Source: Argopecten irradians (Eukaryota > Mollusca > Bivalvia > Pectinida > Pectinidae). From it: DNA of 64,000 nucleotides. Positions 23,251 through 35,890 of the stretch are shown here, piece after piece. Within the stretch, counting starts at the first letter, position 1. Every line of letters starts with the position of its first letter. The notes beneath the pieces were generated by a model. It did not search any database and had not been told where the DNA came from. It saw only the letters and a list, made by a program, of their open reading frames with translations. The stretch is taken from positions 61,664,567-61,728,566 of the forward strand of contig NC_091135.1 of NCBI RefSeq assembly GCF_041381155.1, read 5' to 3'. The position numbers and the translations under genes are program-made.

Positions 23251-26200
23251 ATGAAGGTACACATTTGTTGAAATCTATTGAATTAATGTGTTTTGTTATT
23301 TTATCAAAGTGGGGTAATGAATGTGATTATTAAGATTTGTAGAATCTTAACATTTCTAAGTAAAAAGGCTGAAATATTTAAAGTTAGGAAATTGTACCAA
23401 TTTTCGCAATTACTATGATTTAAGTATGTAATTTTCAAAGCATTTTAGTTTTGATAAAACAAATTTTTTTTTCACGACATACATCTCATCACCACCTACA
23501 AACGGAGATAACTACAATTCAAAATCATGATTGATGGTAACTTATCAACTGAAGTTATCAAATGTAGTGATATCTAAAAGCCTATCCTAGTAACAACTAA
23601 GCTATTTGATATGCCATTTTGAGTAACCGCCATTTGTATTTTTAATACAAAGATCTAAAAGGCTCAATGGTTTTAAAGATGTTTTTACAAAATCAAATCC
23701 TGTCAAACGTATGATGGAAGTGTCTGATATAGATACCAGTAAACATGATAATATGGTTAGGTGATGAAAGACACGTGATTCGAACATGCTGCACTCGTTT
23801 CCTTGAATATTTGGTCAAAAATTATGAATAACTCAAAACTAAGGCGGCAATATTAAGACATATAATTAGCCATGATGCATACGAACTTTTGATCTTTTTA
23901 GTTGTACATGCATGCGCACTATCAATAGCTTAAACGTCCATGGTAATAGGCTTCAATAAAGCGTTGTGTTGGATGGATTCGATTGTTAATCACTTTTAAA
24001 CTGATATTTAACTTATTTAAAGGAATACCTTAGCTTTGAACAATTGAGGGTGGTAGGATAGAATTTTAACTACCGGGATTTTCCAGAAAGTATTGAAGGG
24101 ACCATTCTCAAACATCATACGTATGATCTCCTTGGCATTATTTTTAACATACATTTTTAAAAAACCGACCGGCGAACATCATTGACTTTGACAACTGAAA
24201 TTTTAGCTTAGTCTACCTTATAATATACAAAAATTTAATATATTTTATGAAAATGTACAGGTTGTGGTGTGCATCCTATTGGCTGGTCTCTCTGTGGCGA
24301 CTGCCTTTCTTGTCGACACTGTCGATAGTTATGATCACGAAATGGACTTTTCATGCGCCGTAAACACTACGTTACGCCATCTTCACAGTCACCATGACAA
24401 CCACCATGAGGACAGAATATGGTCGATGGGATGTTATCCTGCTGTCGCACCAGTCTATGGCTGCCAATGGACAAGTACATATTTTTAAAAAAAAATTCCA
24501 GCTTCTTTTTAATATTTACCAATATGAAAAAAACAGTTTTCTAAAATGTTGAAATGAACAATATTTTCAATGCACAAGCCTACAGTTAAGATGAAAAGAA
24601 ACTGATCGTATTTCCATATTTTTAATATGCCTGTCAAGATCAAAAGATAGACCAAATACTTTCGGTACACTTAAAGGGAAATTCATTGAAATGGTTTTAG
24701 GGCGAAGATATTCAATTAAACGGTCGGTATTTATCCTGATCAGAGAACGTCTAATATACTTGCATTAACCGAAAATGGTTAAATTATTACTCAATGCGAC
24801 ACGAACTATCATCTTAAATCCTAAAAAACTGCAAGAACTGACAGAAGTGGTTATACGCTACCTACGGTTGCCTATTCCGATTATTTATCTTAATACATAT
24901 GGTGGAAATCCGTTTTGTTATAAGGAAAATTAGTCTTTTGGATGCGCATATTTTCTTTCCTTATCTATATCAGTTACTTTACATCAGTTACAGTTATCTG
25001 CGTGTAGGTGTTCATTATCACTGTGGTTTATGGAGAGTTTATGATGTTTTATCCCACCACCAGGCTGGGTAAATGGCTATGACCAAGCATTTGACTTCGA
25101 ATGTCCTGATGAAGGGTTCATCAATGGCGTTAGAAGTCGCCATGACAACAACCATGAGGACAGAGTGTGGGCTTTTCAGTGTTGTAAGATGAAAGGTGAG
25201 TTATATGACATACATTTACAAACCCTAGGTAAAATATTTTATATAATTTGGCTTATGAAATATCGTATGTGAAGTAAATTACCAAAGTGGAAATTTGATT
25301 AAAAAGATTTAAATAATAATTTTATCATTGTTTCGATTTTTAAAATCATTTGTATTTCATAGTAAACGAAATAAAATACCCTTTGAAACAAAATTCCCAA
25401 ACGGTATTTTCACTGTAAATGCTGTGGTCAATATTGAGTGAAAATATCAAAACTGATATTTTCACTTGGGTGGAAAATATCACATATATTGCAACCATAA
25501 CATTTTTTTCATCGTAAAATGTAATAAATTTAGGTTTGTAACAACAGACGTATTTTTGTAAACTGCATACCACTTAACCAGTTTGAATTTTCGCGCCCCC
25601 GCCATATATGGTATCAACATCCGAGTCATAAGTTAAAGGTCAATTTTCATTGGTCAATACCACAGACATCATGTCACAAGAAAAGACTTTTTTTAACGAT
25701 CGCCATCTTTGTTTGACTATCAATATTGTATCACATCATTTTATTTCATCGTATTGTGCTTACCCTCCCTCTCCTCCCTATTTGATGTCTCATTTATGTA
25801 CTATTAAGGATAAAATTCGATATCTAAAGAACAGTTTAGACATGTTATCATCGGTTTGATGTCTAGTATCTAAGTGTATAAATAAATGTTTTTAAAATAT
25901 GAAATAAAAAATATAAGCTATCCTATAAATTTCAGTAGTTATTTTTATAAAGTTTTTATCCTATACACTTCATCTTATATCTCAAAAATTATAAATATAT
26001 TTACATTATTATGTTTATGATACGTCTTATAAAATTCTGATTTATTTTATATCATTATTACTCAAGGAATATCGCATTTATTTTTAACGTTTCCAGTTGC
26101 GATTTTAACAATATCATTATTTTACAAAAACTGACAGAAAATGTCCCTTTCCAATTATACATGTAGTTTCAATTTAAAGTTATACTTGTCGTAATTTTCT

Positions 26201-29200
26201 GAGTAAAGATGGGCTTTTGACATTTTATTCACAACCAAAAGTTACCATCATTTTGAGAATTACAAAATGTACAATAATTTTACGACTACAAATAAGAGCT
26301 GAAAATAATTTTGCCAGTACTCCCAAAATCATTATATTTACATCTACAATACAGTGAAATGAGTACAAACGGTCAGACCATCGTTGTGGTCTACGATTTC
26401 ATTTCACATTTTTGCAGAGTTATTACGAAATATTAGTTATGCGCTGATTTTCCACTATTTTCATTGGCGTATACATGGTCATGTGACGTTCATTATATAG
26501 CATATTAACTTGGAATTGGTGTTTCCATTTTTTAGAAACATCGAGTTAATATCCTTTTGCGAAATTAACTGCCCAAACGCTGCATTCTTCGGGGTGGCGT
26601 TCTTTAACCAATGCTTTTCTTGTAATTAATGTCCACACCAGAGATTTTTTTATATTTGCTAAAGAAACGACATACATGTTCCTAATATAAAAATCAAGGA
26701 CTCTTGTTTCGGTCCATATGGTGCTATTTCGCCCTTGTAGAATTTTAAATAATGGCCTCGGGCTACGCCCGCGGTCATTATTTATTCTACGCTGGCAATA
26801 TAACACCATACGGACCTCAAAAAATGCCCATGATATTTATATAGTTTATATATATTTATATATATCTATAATTATAGAGTGATTTCTGCAGTTGTGCTTT
26901 CATCTGAACATACATTAAGCATGAAAAATATCAATTTTACAACGCATATATTCTGTGTTGTATCTTATGTTTATAAGGGATCATGCATGTTTGTCTATTT
27001 GAGTAATTTTCACACCATAATTCATCAAATCTTATGGGTTACTGAAGAAAAATAACGCATAAAAAATTCCACCCTGTTATGGCACATAAAAGTCTGACCA
27101 AATGCCATGTTGGTGTCCACGTTAAAAGACTGGCGTGTTTTATATCAACAGTACTCTTAAAGATGATCCACCGCTGAGAAACAGTATTTTTTCACTATCA
27201 AAAGCAGGAGCAGATGATTTAGTATTTTCTTCAATTACAAAAGTTACTTAATTAACACCATTACCACCATTGAAAAGCTTGACCTTCTAATTTTACTTCA
27301 AGATGTTAAAAATAATTAATTGCATCCCGAAAAAATTCCGTGGCACTATGTCCTATGTGGAATGATGTATTGATTACGCATGCACCGAAAGCAAAATAAA
27401 TTATTTCATATTATTTTTTGTGTTAATTAGACATATAAATACACGATTAAACACAATTATTGTTCAAATGATAAGTATTGTTTATGCTCTGTCGGCGGTG
27501 GAGCATCTTTAAACATCTTTTGTTTTTATAGAATATAGAGAGTATTAAAAGAAAGAGAAAAAAAGGGGGGGGGGGGGGGGGTTCTGCAGATCGTATTGAA
27601 GTCATATATGGGCCATGTTTCAAAATTATCAAAGTTATTGTTTTTTTTTATTTCTATCTAATAATGTATTTTATTTAGGTCTAATAAGAAATGACTGTAC
27701 TGATACTGGGTTTGTGAACAGATTTGACGGGGATTTAAGCTTTACAACACATCATGATAATCAAAACATCCATGGATGGATCAGTGTCCATGACAACGAT
27801 CACGAGTAGGTATCAAACCATATGTCAAATAAAATTAACAAAAATAAAGCGATTATTTTCTCAATTTTCAAAACATAACAATACCAATCAATTAAGTGAT
27901 ATCATCAATTGGACTTATCAATATAATAAGTACATTTATTCATAACATCAATTCGAATTTGTGATATCATTTACCAGCTGGATATAAACCGACACAACGA
28001 TCTTATGCACGCACCCACTGGTTTACCTTTCAACAATCTGTAAGACGTGTTAATGCAAATTGACAAACATGACACTATAACGCAATAAAGCAAAAGATAA
28101 ACGAAAATAAAAAATATTAATAAATTCAAAACGTTTAACGGCCCAATGTATGTATCTTTTTGAAATATTTCACTTTTTAACAAACCCAAGGTTTTTTCTA
28201 ATATATATTTTTATTCAATCATATGTAATATTACAACATGCGATATATTGATACATGTCCAAATCAACAATAAGTATACAGTTATTTGCATAATTGATTA
28301 CTATGGTACTGTACTTATAGATCCATACATGCATGTGGACGTCTTCATGCAAAATGGATATTGTGCTTAATTTCTCATTGAATTACATCCATAAGAAAGT
28401 TACATTTGTTTCCAATTTTCTCTCTCTTTTTACAGCGTAAGAGTAAAGCCCAGCTTCTTCTATTTTTTTTTTGTAATAAGATAGATACAGCTTACCCATA
28501 ACAAAAGTTGAAATTCTCTCCCTTTGTTTTCAACAGTAGATTAAAAATAGTATTTTTTTAAATTTAATATCTCAATAGTAACAAAAGAAAACTTATGTCA
28601 TATTCCCATCTGTCAACATTACCACAAAAAGAATTGATTGGTCATTGAAAGTTACCACGAGGCCATGTTTTATTTGTATCAAATTTAAAAAAGGAGGACC
28701 AAAAAGACTTAACACAGCAACAGTCCCAAAATAAATGCAATATTGTCTCCCTTCCATTTTCACAAAAAGGTACACCTTCCTGTTTCAGATAATTTAATCT
28801 TCATCAATCTAACATTAGTATACAGAATATTACGCAATACCTTAAAATGAAAATTCTGAAGCTTAGTATCATCAGAAATAGGTCTAGGAGATGTTAAATA
28901 AGTTTGCCATGTTTCAACAAATTTATTCAATTGTAAAACGTCCCCCCACTTTCCTTGACTAGTTGGTTTTGTTTTATATTGGAGTAATGATAATTTGTTA
29001 AAATATTGCGTTACTTTGTCATTATTTTACATGAAGTTTATCACTTTATTTGAAGAAATCTCTGTTGGTACATTATTTTGCTCTCTGAGATTTGTTTTCC
29101 AGTGCCTTCGTAAGGCATTATAAGGCCATGATATTCTAAAAAGTAATATCAACATCATATTTTTCAAATAAAACTTTCAGCAGACATAAATCTTCGTTTT

Positions 29201-29730
29201 TCTAATAGATCATTAACAAAGAAAACTAACTTTCTACTTACTTTAATGATGTTAGAAAGATACGTACATTAGACCTTCGAAACTATATACTTACCAGAAC
29301 CATTTCCCATATTTGTATTCCAAAAAATATCAGCTAGATCCATTGGTTTATTTAAGTAGTTTTCTGAGTTTCAATTGTTTTGATGTAACTTATATTTAAT
29401 CTTTTGGTAATATGTTGAGATGAAATAGATATTAATTTAATACGTTAAACGCCCACTGCAATTCTAAAGCAACATTTCGGTTAAGATATATATATTTCTT
29501 TTTTTTAAAAAAGAGACACGATTATAAATTCATATCCCTTGAAAGTTTAAATTCCTATTTTAATGGACTCGAATGAAGTCAAGTCCAGTGAAAGTCGTTA
29601 TACATATACTTCCAAAATGTACCAGTATAAATAAACTTCCTGACTAGTGTATTCTTTTCTTAATTGCAGAGACCGCATATTTGACTTCATGGTGTGTGAT
29701 TATGTGGAAGGTGAGCCCATGCTGTGGTAG
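23251..29730 (+). CDS. DPT-like: Dermatopontin-like secreted extracellular matrix protein (5 exons)
   Basis: Exons by splice consensus and phase are 23251-23256, 24261-24474, 25064-25195, 27679-27805 and 29670-29730, giving 179 residues plus stop. The first exon codes only MK, and the next completes a signal peptide (MKVVVCILLAGLSVATAF). Three copies of the family signature follow: HHDNHHEDRIW, RHDNNHEDRVW and VHDNDHEDRIF, with the W..GYDQ.FDFECP block in exon 3. All introns are GT-AG and every phase joins in frame. Vertebrate dermatopontin (about 200 residues) binds collagen and decorin; in molluscs family members occur in shell matrix. No damage is seen. A role in shell or connective tissue is inference. 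Confidence 0.93.
26711..26816. mobile_element. Small fold-back element in dermatopontin intron 3
   Basis: GGTCCATATGGTG...TAAATAATGGCC is followed by the loop TCGGGCTACGCCCG and then by the diverged reverse complement, ending CACCATACGGACC. The arms are about 45 bp. It is of MITE or fold-back type; no target duplication was determined. Confidence 0.6.
27157..27512 (+). mobile_element. MITE family A, copy in dermatopontin intron 3
   Basis: It starts TTAAAGATGATCCACCGC and ends with the reverse complement form GCGGTGGAGCATCTTTAA. Its AT-rich interior contains ATTACCACCATTGAAAAG and ATTGCATCCCGAAAAAATTCC, also found in the copies near 62 kb. It codes for nothing and is about 356 bp long. Confidence 0.8.
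28560..29345 (-). mobile_element. LINE remnant (RT C-terminal region with zf-RVT-like motif) in dermatopontin intron 4
   Basis: The minus strand encodes, with frame breaks, FVNDLLEKRRFMSAESF, ALRRHWKTNLRE, LQNFHFKVLRNILYTNVRL and then CTF/FCENGRETILHLFWDC followed by FW. The C..C...H....C arrangement is the zinc-binding motif at the end of many non-LTR retrotransposon ORF2 proteins (L1/Tx1-like). The frame changes between CTF and FCENG, and scattered stops show decay. It lies opposite to the host gene. Confidence 0.7.
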
Positions 29731-29758
29731 ATTCAGGCATCATTTGACAGATTTAAGG

Positions 29759-29764
29759 AATAAA
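29759..29764 (+). terminator. Poly(A) signal of the dermatopontin gene
   Basis: AATAAA lies 28 bases after the TAG stop, which supports the deduced last exon and a very short 3' untranslated region. Confidence 0.6.
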
Positions 29765-30867
29765 GAATTTCCAATGTTTTTTCTTTTGATTCTCAAAAAC
29801 AAAAAATGTTTGTAGAGAGTATAAAAAATGCAGAAGCAACTCTTTCCGAATGCTACATATTCTCCAAACATAAAATTCATAAACATTGCTATTTCAATTT
29901 CAAACAATTTTATTGTCAAAAGTGAATGGGACTAGACAGCAGGCATTGTCTATAAATGTCTTCTAGTCACGAACATTCATGAACAGTAACACACACACAC
30001 AAAAAAAACAAAAAACATCTAATTCCAAAAGAAGGGAAATAACTCCAAGATGATTATTACTTTAATGAAAAATATTCTCAATAGACAACAAAAATAACTA
30101 TTTTCATAACATATAAATCATGTACATAGTACCTTAAATAAAAAATAAGCTACTTTTTATTGGTAAATCTAATTTCCAAATATTCAGACGCCAAAGGCTG
30201 TCCATTTCACCTTAAATAGGCCATCCACTGATGAGGCAGGAGACCTCAAATACGTGCTAGGAAATTATGGTTTATTTATTATTTACATTTCAAAAGTATG
30301 GTACCTTCTTAATATAAAATTCATATTGAAGTTTTACTAAATGGCAGAATAATTAATTTTTCTTTATTTTCACGGCAAATGCAGCTTCTTGGTTGGTTTT
30401 AACGTTTTCTTCGTACTATTATGAAAAAACACATTTAAGCTCCGCCCACTTGATAACGATTGAATGGTGTCTCATGCACGAACTTGGCAACAAACTGCTA
30501 AAGAGATTGATATTAAAGTGTTGAACCAGATATATCTGTTTTGTTCTTAAAAGCATTCTTTAAGTTCATTCTTCTGAACGTCAATATAACACGTCATATT
30601 ACTCGACGTTGACGTCAAAGTCTGTACGACAACAAAACGAAAACAAACAAGCAAATCGTTGGGAGGAAGACACTATATAACTTCACAGTTTTCGTCTCAT
30701 GACAAATTTGATGTAAATAAATTTATACAATTCAGATAATGAATATTACAGTATTGGAAAACCTCAACTGTATTTTATGCTATACGTACATTTAAAATAA
30801 TTTACATGGCATTCCATAGATAAATACACACCTGACCATACGTCGATCTAGACCTTCATAAACATTT
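29765..30867. other. Intergenic, no gene recognised
   Basis: This is AT-rich spacer after the dermatopontin gene. A TTGACGTCAA palindrome occurs near 30.61 kb, similar to the TGACGTCA sites of the element near 44 kb. Confidence 0.4.
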
Positions 30868-31024
30868 AAGGATTGAATCTTGCTTTGGTCGATTTCATGG
30901 GGTGATGAATTGAGTTGCTCTTTAAACAAATTGAATGAACTGCGAAGCAGTTCATGTTGAATTTGTTTCAAGAGCAACTCAATTCATCACCCCATGAAAT
31001 CGACCAAAGCAAGATTCAGTCCTT
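30868..31024. repeat. Near-perfect hairpin, arms about 76 bp, 3-base loop
   Basis: The left arm starts AAGGATTGAATCTTGC and the right arm ends GCAAGATTCAGTCCTT. The centre is CTGC-GAA-GCAG at 30944-30946. Only a few mismatches or one- to two-base offsets occur along about 76 bp. No flanking target duplication was established. Confidence 0.8.
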
Positions 31025-34000
31025 ATATTTCAATTCAATCTACTATTAGATTTTTGTTGATCTTTGTTTAAAAAATGTGATTTTCTGGGCTTGTGCAAGT
31101 CTACAATGAGAGACGTAAGAAAATTGTGCGTCATTAGAATACAATTAATTAAAAATAAATAGCGCAAATATTACAATTTGTCATACATTTATTTAGAAGC
31201 AACTTTATTATCAATGTAATCCAGATGAAACATAAAACATTTACAATAGATTTAGAAGTGATTGCAAAAATGGTCCGCCAAAAATGCGGAAGGATAATGT
31301 CTAGACTGTGTGATACGGTTGTTGCCCGCTTCGATTCAAAATGGAGAGTCACCGTAACGTGATGGGAACGGAAAGGTTCTAGTGGTTTATGTAGCCTTTA
31401 GCCTTGATACAAGTTAAACAACTGATTAAAGGTAAATCAACACTCATTGACTTTTATATAGTATTTCTTATCGCCGTTTAGGCTTCATCAGTTGTTTTGT
31501 AACTGAGACGTTCTAACGTAGATTCGACACACACAGTCACACAGGGACTTGGCACATTTTATTTTTCTTAGTAGGTAGGACCTAGGCAATGTTGCTGACT
31601 CGAACGATACACAAGAGTCAGTAAGACGAGTGTTAATAAAAATGCTTTTAAAATTGTAGAAATCTGTCCGTAATATTTGCACTTTTTTTAAAAAACCACC
31701 GCTGTTTAAATCTTTACCTGGGCCTAGTAGGAAGCTACATGTACGCCATCTTAGGCAAAAGTAGGTCTAGATGAAATATTTTCTTGCGCGAAAACCGATG
31801 TTAAGATACCCAAGTTCATACCCAAGTTCATGAGCAAATGAAACCGGATATTTTAAGTAGTTTCATTGAGTCGAACTTCAGTGAAAATTGAAATACATGT
31901 ATTTAAACTTAAAACGTGTTAAAGTGAATAGTCGGGCAAAGGAAACCAGTCTAAATGCGTTCTTTGGCCTTCCAAAAGTCATTGTATACCATAATGATGG
32001 TCAAGTTCTGCTTACGGTGTCCAGTTTTGACCATTGAAATTTTGGGGAAGCCCCGTGTAAATTTAGCACAGTTCTAAATATAAATTCGCCAAACTCTTTG
32101 AAAACGAGGCTGCGTGGAAATGTCAACATGGACATGTGTTTCTCAGTCGTGTCGGTTTCGTTTCGTGTGATAAACCACTAATGCGGTATGCAAATTGTTG
32201 TTTTGAGATGATACACTTGATGCAAATGAAGTATTCTTACATTAATGACAATGCTTTGTAATCATTTTTCGATAAAAGCATCTTGTACATGGAAATAGAC
32301 ACAAATATTCGGCCGATGCAGAGATGGGGCCCCGGCAAGGGGCAATTATTGCAGCATCGCATTCGTCGTATTTTACATCAACCGAATCATGAAGGTTAAA
32401 TACAAATAATCGTAACATAATTTCCCATTTAAACCACACGAAAACGTTCCATAGAACGTCCATGCATGTAGCTGTCAAAGATGTGAAAATAAATTAGCTC
32501 ATACATAGATATTTTACAAGTACAATATATGTGTTCAATTATTCGTGTAGTTTTTTGCAGAGATTTAATTAAATTATCTATGTCTCTGGTTGTTTTTTTT
32601 TTTTTTGTAAACAATATTTGAGTTCTGGAGAGAGATGACATGAATGTCCAGCTGGAAGGAAAGAAACTTTTATGATGTATATGTATCGTACAATGTATAT
32701 ATGTAAACGTACATTCCATGTAGCTGCTATAGAATTACAACTAGGAAATTCTCTCAAACATTGATAATATTTAATTCTTTACATTCATGTAGGCCTATGC
32801 TGTGAGAATTAACACATCATATATATTTCCAGAAAACATATAGGCCTACATGTATGTTACTTTCCTTTTCTGTTGTTTCCTGTTCTTTTTTTGTGCTCTG
32901 GAGAAAAAAGATGATTGAGTTGAAGAAAAGTAATTAATTAAGAGAAATGTGTACCACAGTACTTTGTCTGTAGCCGAGGGGTTCTATACTGTTTTAATAG
33001 TCCAGTAATTAATAATTAAATTGAAAATTTCAAAATTAAGATGAAATTGTAAATTCCATTTTTGAATGAAGTGGTTCCCCTCCTTTGAGAGTACACAGTG
33101 TGTATACCCTTTTTGGTTTTTAGGAATAATACCTGAATAGGAACCTGAAATAACATGACAATCAATCAGGTATGTGTGTGTTGGGGGTTGGTGGGGGGGG
33201 GCTAAAAGACAGAAGAATCATGAGGTTGGGAAGTTGTAACTTGAGTGGGGGGTTGAAATATAGAATAGCTACAGATAACTGGAAGTGGAAGGGTGCTTTA
33301 TCATTGATCTGGTCATTGCATATTTGGGGTTTACATAGCTTTTTTTTGGTTATTTAGTCTCATTGATTTTGGAGCAACTTTGAATCCATATGGTACTGTA
33401 TATCTTTCTTTTTTCCATGTGTAGCTATTTCTTCTGTATTTCACCCTTCGCCCAAGTCACAACTTCCCAATAGGTACCACTTTTTTGTTTAGAACTCAAA
33501 TCAAAGACAGCTGTACATAGTACTACATACTACATTTTAGTCTATGTGTTTGTAATCACTGTTACTACAGTATTAATACATAAATGGTCTATGTACAAGT
33601 TACACATAGACAATAAATGTGAAATTTGGTTCAGACAAAAAGATTTTTAACATTTCAGATAACTTGCTAGTTTTATGGTTTTATTTATATGTTGAGTCTA
33701 CTCTCTTGTAAAGTAGAATTTAGAAATCCTAAGACAATTGTATCTATATTGCTATATGTAAAAAAAATCCTTATATCTTAAAAGTAATTGAAAAGCTATC
33801 TCACAAGCCCTGACAAACAAATGGGCAGGCATATGGATGCAAGAATTATAATCACTGGATCTAGAGGACTAATATAAACAAATATTTCTACAAAGTTACA
33901 CAATGAAAAAGTATTGCATCATAATTTTATTTAATGATTACAGTTGAAAGGAACATTTAATAAATTAATACTGTTTAAATGTTCTGTTCATGATCTTCTA

Positions 34001-35033
34001 GGTCCATATTGGAAAAGTTTATTTTCAAGAGCACTCAAATCAACATTCTTCAGTCTTCATATGATGCTAATTGTATGTATATGTATACATACACTTGTAT
34101 ACAGGTCCAAGGGATGAACTTTCTGTACTCATGTCACTATGCATGCATGGTGCCTGAAAAAAAGAACCAACAATTTTTTATATCTGTTGAATGTGACTAA
34201 AATTGAAATGATTAATTTCAAATATATATAAATGAATAAATGTAGGTTCATTCTACAGGTTTTTTTTTTATTTTAGAGAAAACATTTTATAAGTTGTGAA
34301 TGTGTCACTGATGCATTTGATAGAATCAAATATTGTTTCAAAAAAGATACAAAATTCATTATCTATAGTTCCAACAAAAATTCAGAATAATTATAAATGA
34401 TACATGGCTGCAGTACATTTCAACTCTGTAAAGTTTGTCATATACACATGTACAAACACTATTTATTATTATGACCAGAAATAATACTGTATGTGTCCTC
34501 CAAATATATCTAAAGAACAAGCTAAAACCTACATGTACATATGTATATGTGTATATCAGAACATATACAATACAATTTTACCAATTAACCTACAATGTAA
34601 CACTACCAGAACATGTACAGAACAAAAATTTACAAATTAAAAATCTATAAATATTTACATCAGAACTGTATGAATTGACCGGTAGCATAATATTATAGAT
34701 TAATTGAAACAAATCTTAGCTTGATAATGCACTAGCGGTTACATTCTAACTGTACATGCATTACAACGGTACATTTTATAAATATACAGGGCATTCATTA
34801 CCCCTAAAGAGGCCCCACTAAAGAACCGCTATTTACCCCAGGGTTACGTTTTACGCGATTGGGGAACAGGTATGAAACATGTGACCATATGTGACCACTC
34901 ATTTATGAAAAAATACTGCTAGGGACTATTTACATAATGATCAAAATACGAAGACTCACTCACTATCAGCTGAGCAGGGAGTACCGGGTAGTAGGCCTAG
35001 GTACGTACAGTAGCGGTCCGGAGCCGCGTGCTC
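31025..35033. other. Intergenic, no gene recognised
   Basis: About 4 kb of AT-rich sequence with homopolymer runs. Near 31,921 AAAGTGAATAGTCGGGCAAA matches, inverted, a sequence near 48,903. Open frames are short and unconvincing. Confidence 0.45.
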
Positions 35034-35058
35034 GTTTGAACCACAGGGCCTTGTTACT

Positions 35059-35877
35059 ATTGATGATATATATAAGATAGGTCACGTCTATTTACATACA
35101 TTACACAAGGGAAGAAGCTCCGCCATTGGGCTGGCTAGGGGCGCCAATTTCAAACGAATATTAACAACACTTACTTTTGTTATTTCTTCGTCGAAACTGT
35201 TGCTATTGTTTCATTATATGTTCTAGTTTTTGTATCCACAGTAGTTTCGTGTTCGTTCTAAGATCTTAACCGCATTTTAGAGCAATTTTGGCGAGAGGTT
35301 ACAAAAATCCCGCCCTGTCCAGCTTCCATTGGACCGGAAGTTGCGCAATATCGTTCGGACGTTTCTAGACTGTACCATTCTGAAGTAATATGAATGCCGA
35401 TGCACATGGAAAGACTAGTTCCGCAGCGAATATATATTTGGCGCAATATCTTGAAAAGCAATGTATGATATTGTATCTTGGTAAGTTTTCGATGTTTTAA
35501 GCGTTGAATTAATTGATACAAATTGTCAGAATTCTTTATGACATGAAAGGGACCTTATGGTCTCGTGTACGTTTAGTACCAATGATATTGCGCAACTTCC
35601 GGTCCAATGGAAGCTGGACAGGGCGGGATTTTTGTAACCTCTCGCCAAAATTGCTCTAAAATGCGGTTAAGATCTTAGAACGAACACGAAACTACTGTGG
35701 ATACAAAAACTAGAACATATAATGAAACAATAGCAACAGTTTCGACGAAGAAATAACAAAAGTAAGTGTTGTTAATATTCGTTTGAAATTGGCGCCCCTA
35801 GCCAGCCCAATGGCGGAGCTTCTTCCCTTGTGTAATGTATGTAAATAGACGTGACCTATCTTATATATATCATCAAT
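35059..35877. repeat. 0.8-kb inverted repeat, two arms of about 297 bp
   Basis: The arms run from about 35059 to 35355 and from about 35581 to 35877 and are almost exact reverse complements, separated by about 225 bp of unique sequence. The arms contain GGACCGGAAGTTGCGCAATA and GGGCTGGCTAGGGGCGCC. It lies at the outer edge of the first satellite array and is missing from the matching edge of the second array. Confidence 0.88.
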
Positions 35878-35890
35878 GTAACTGATTCTA

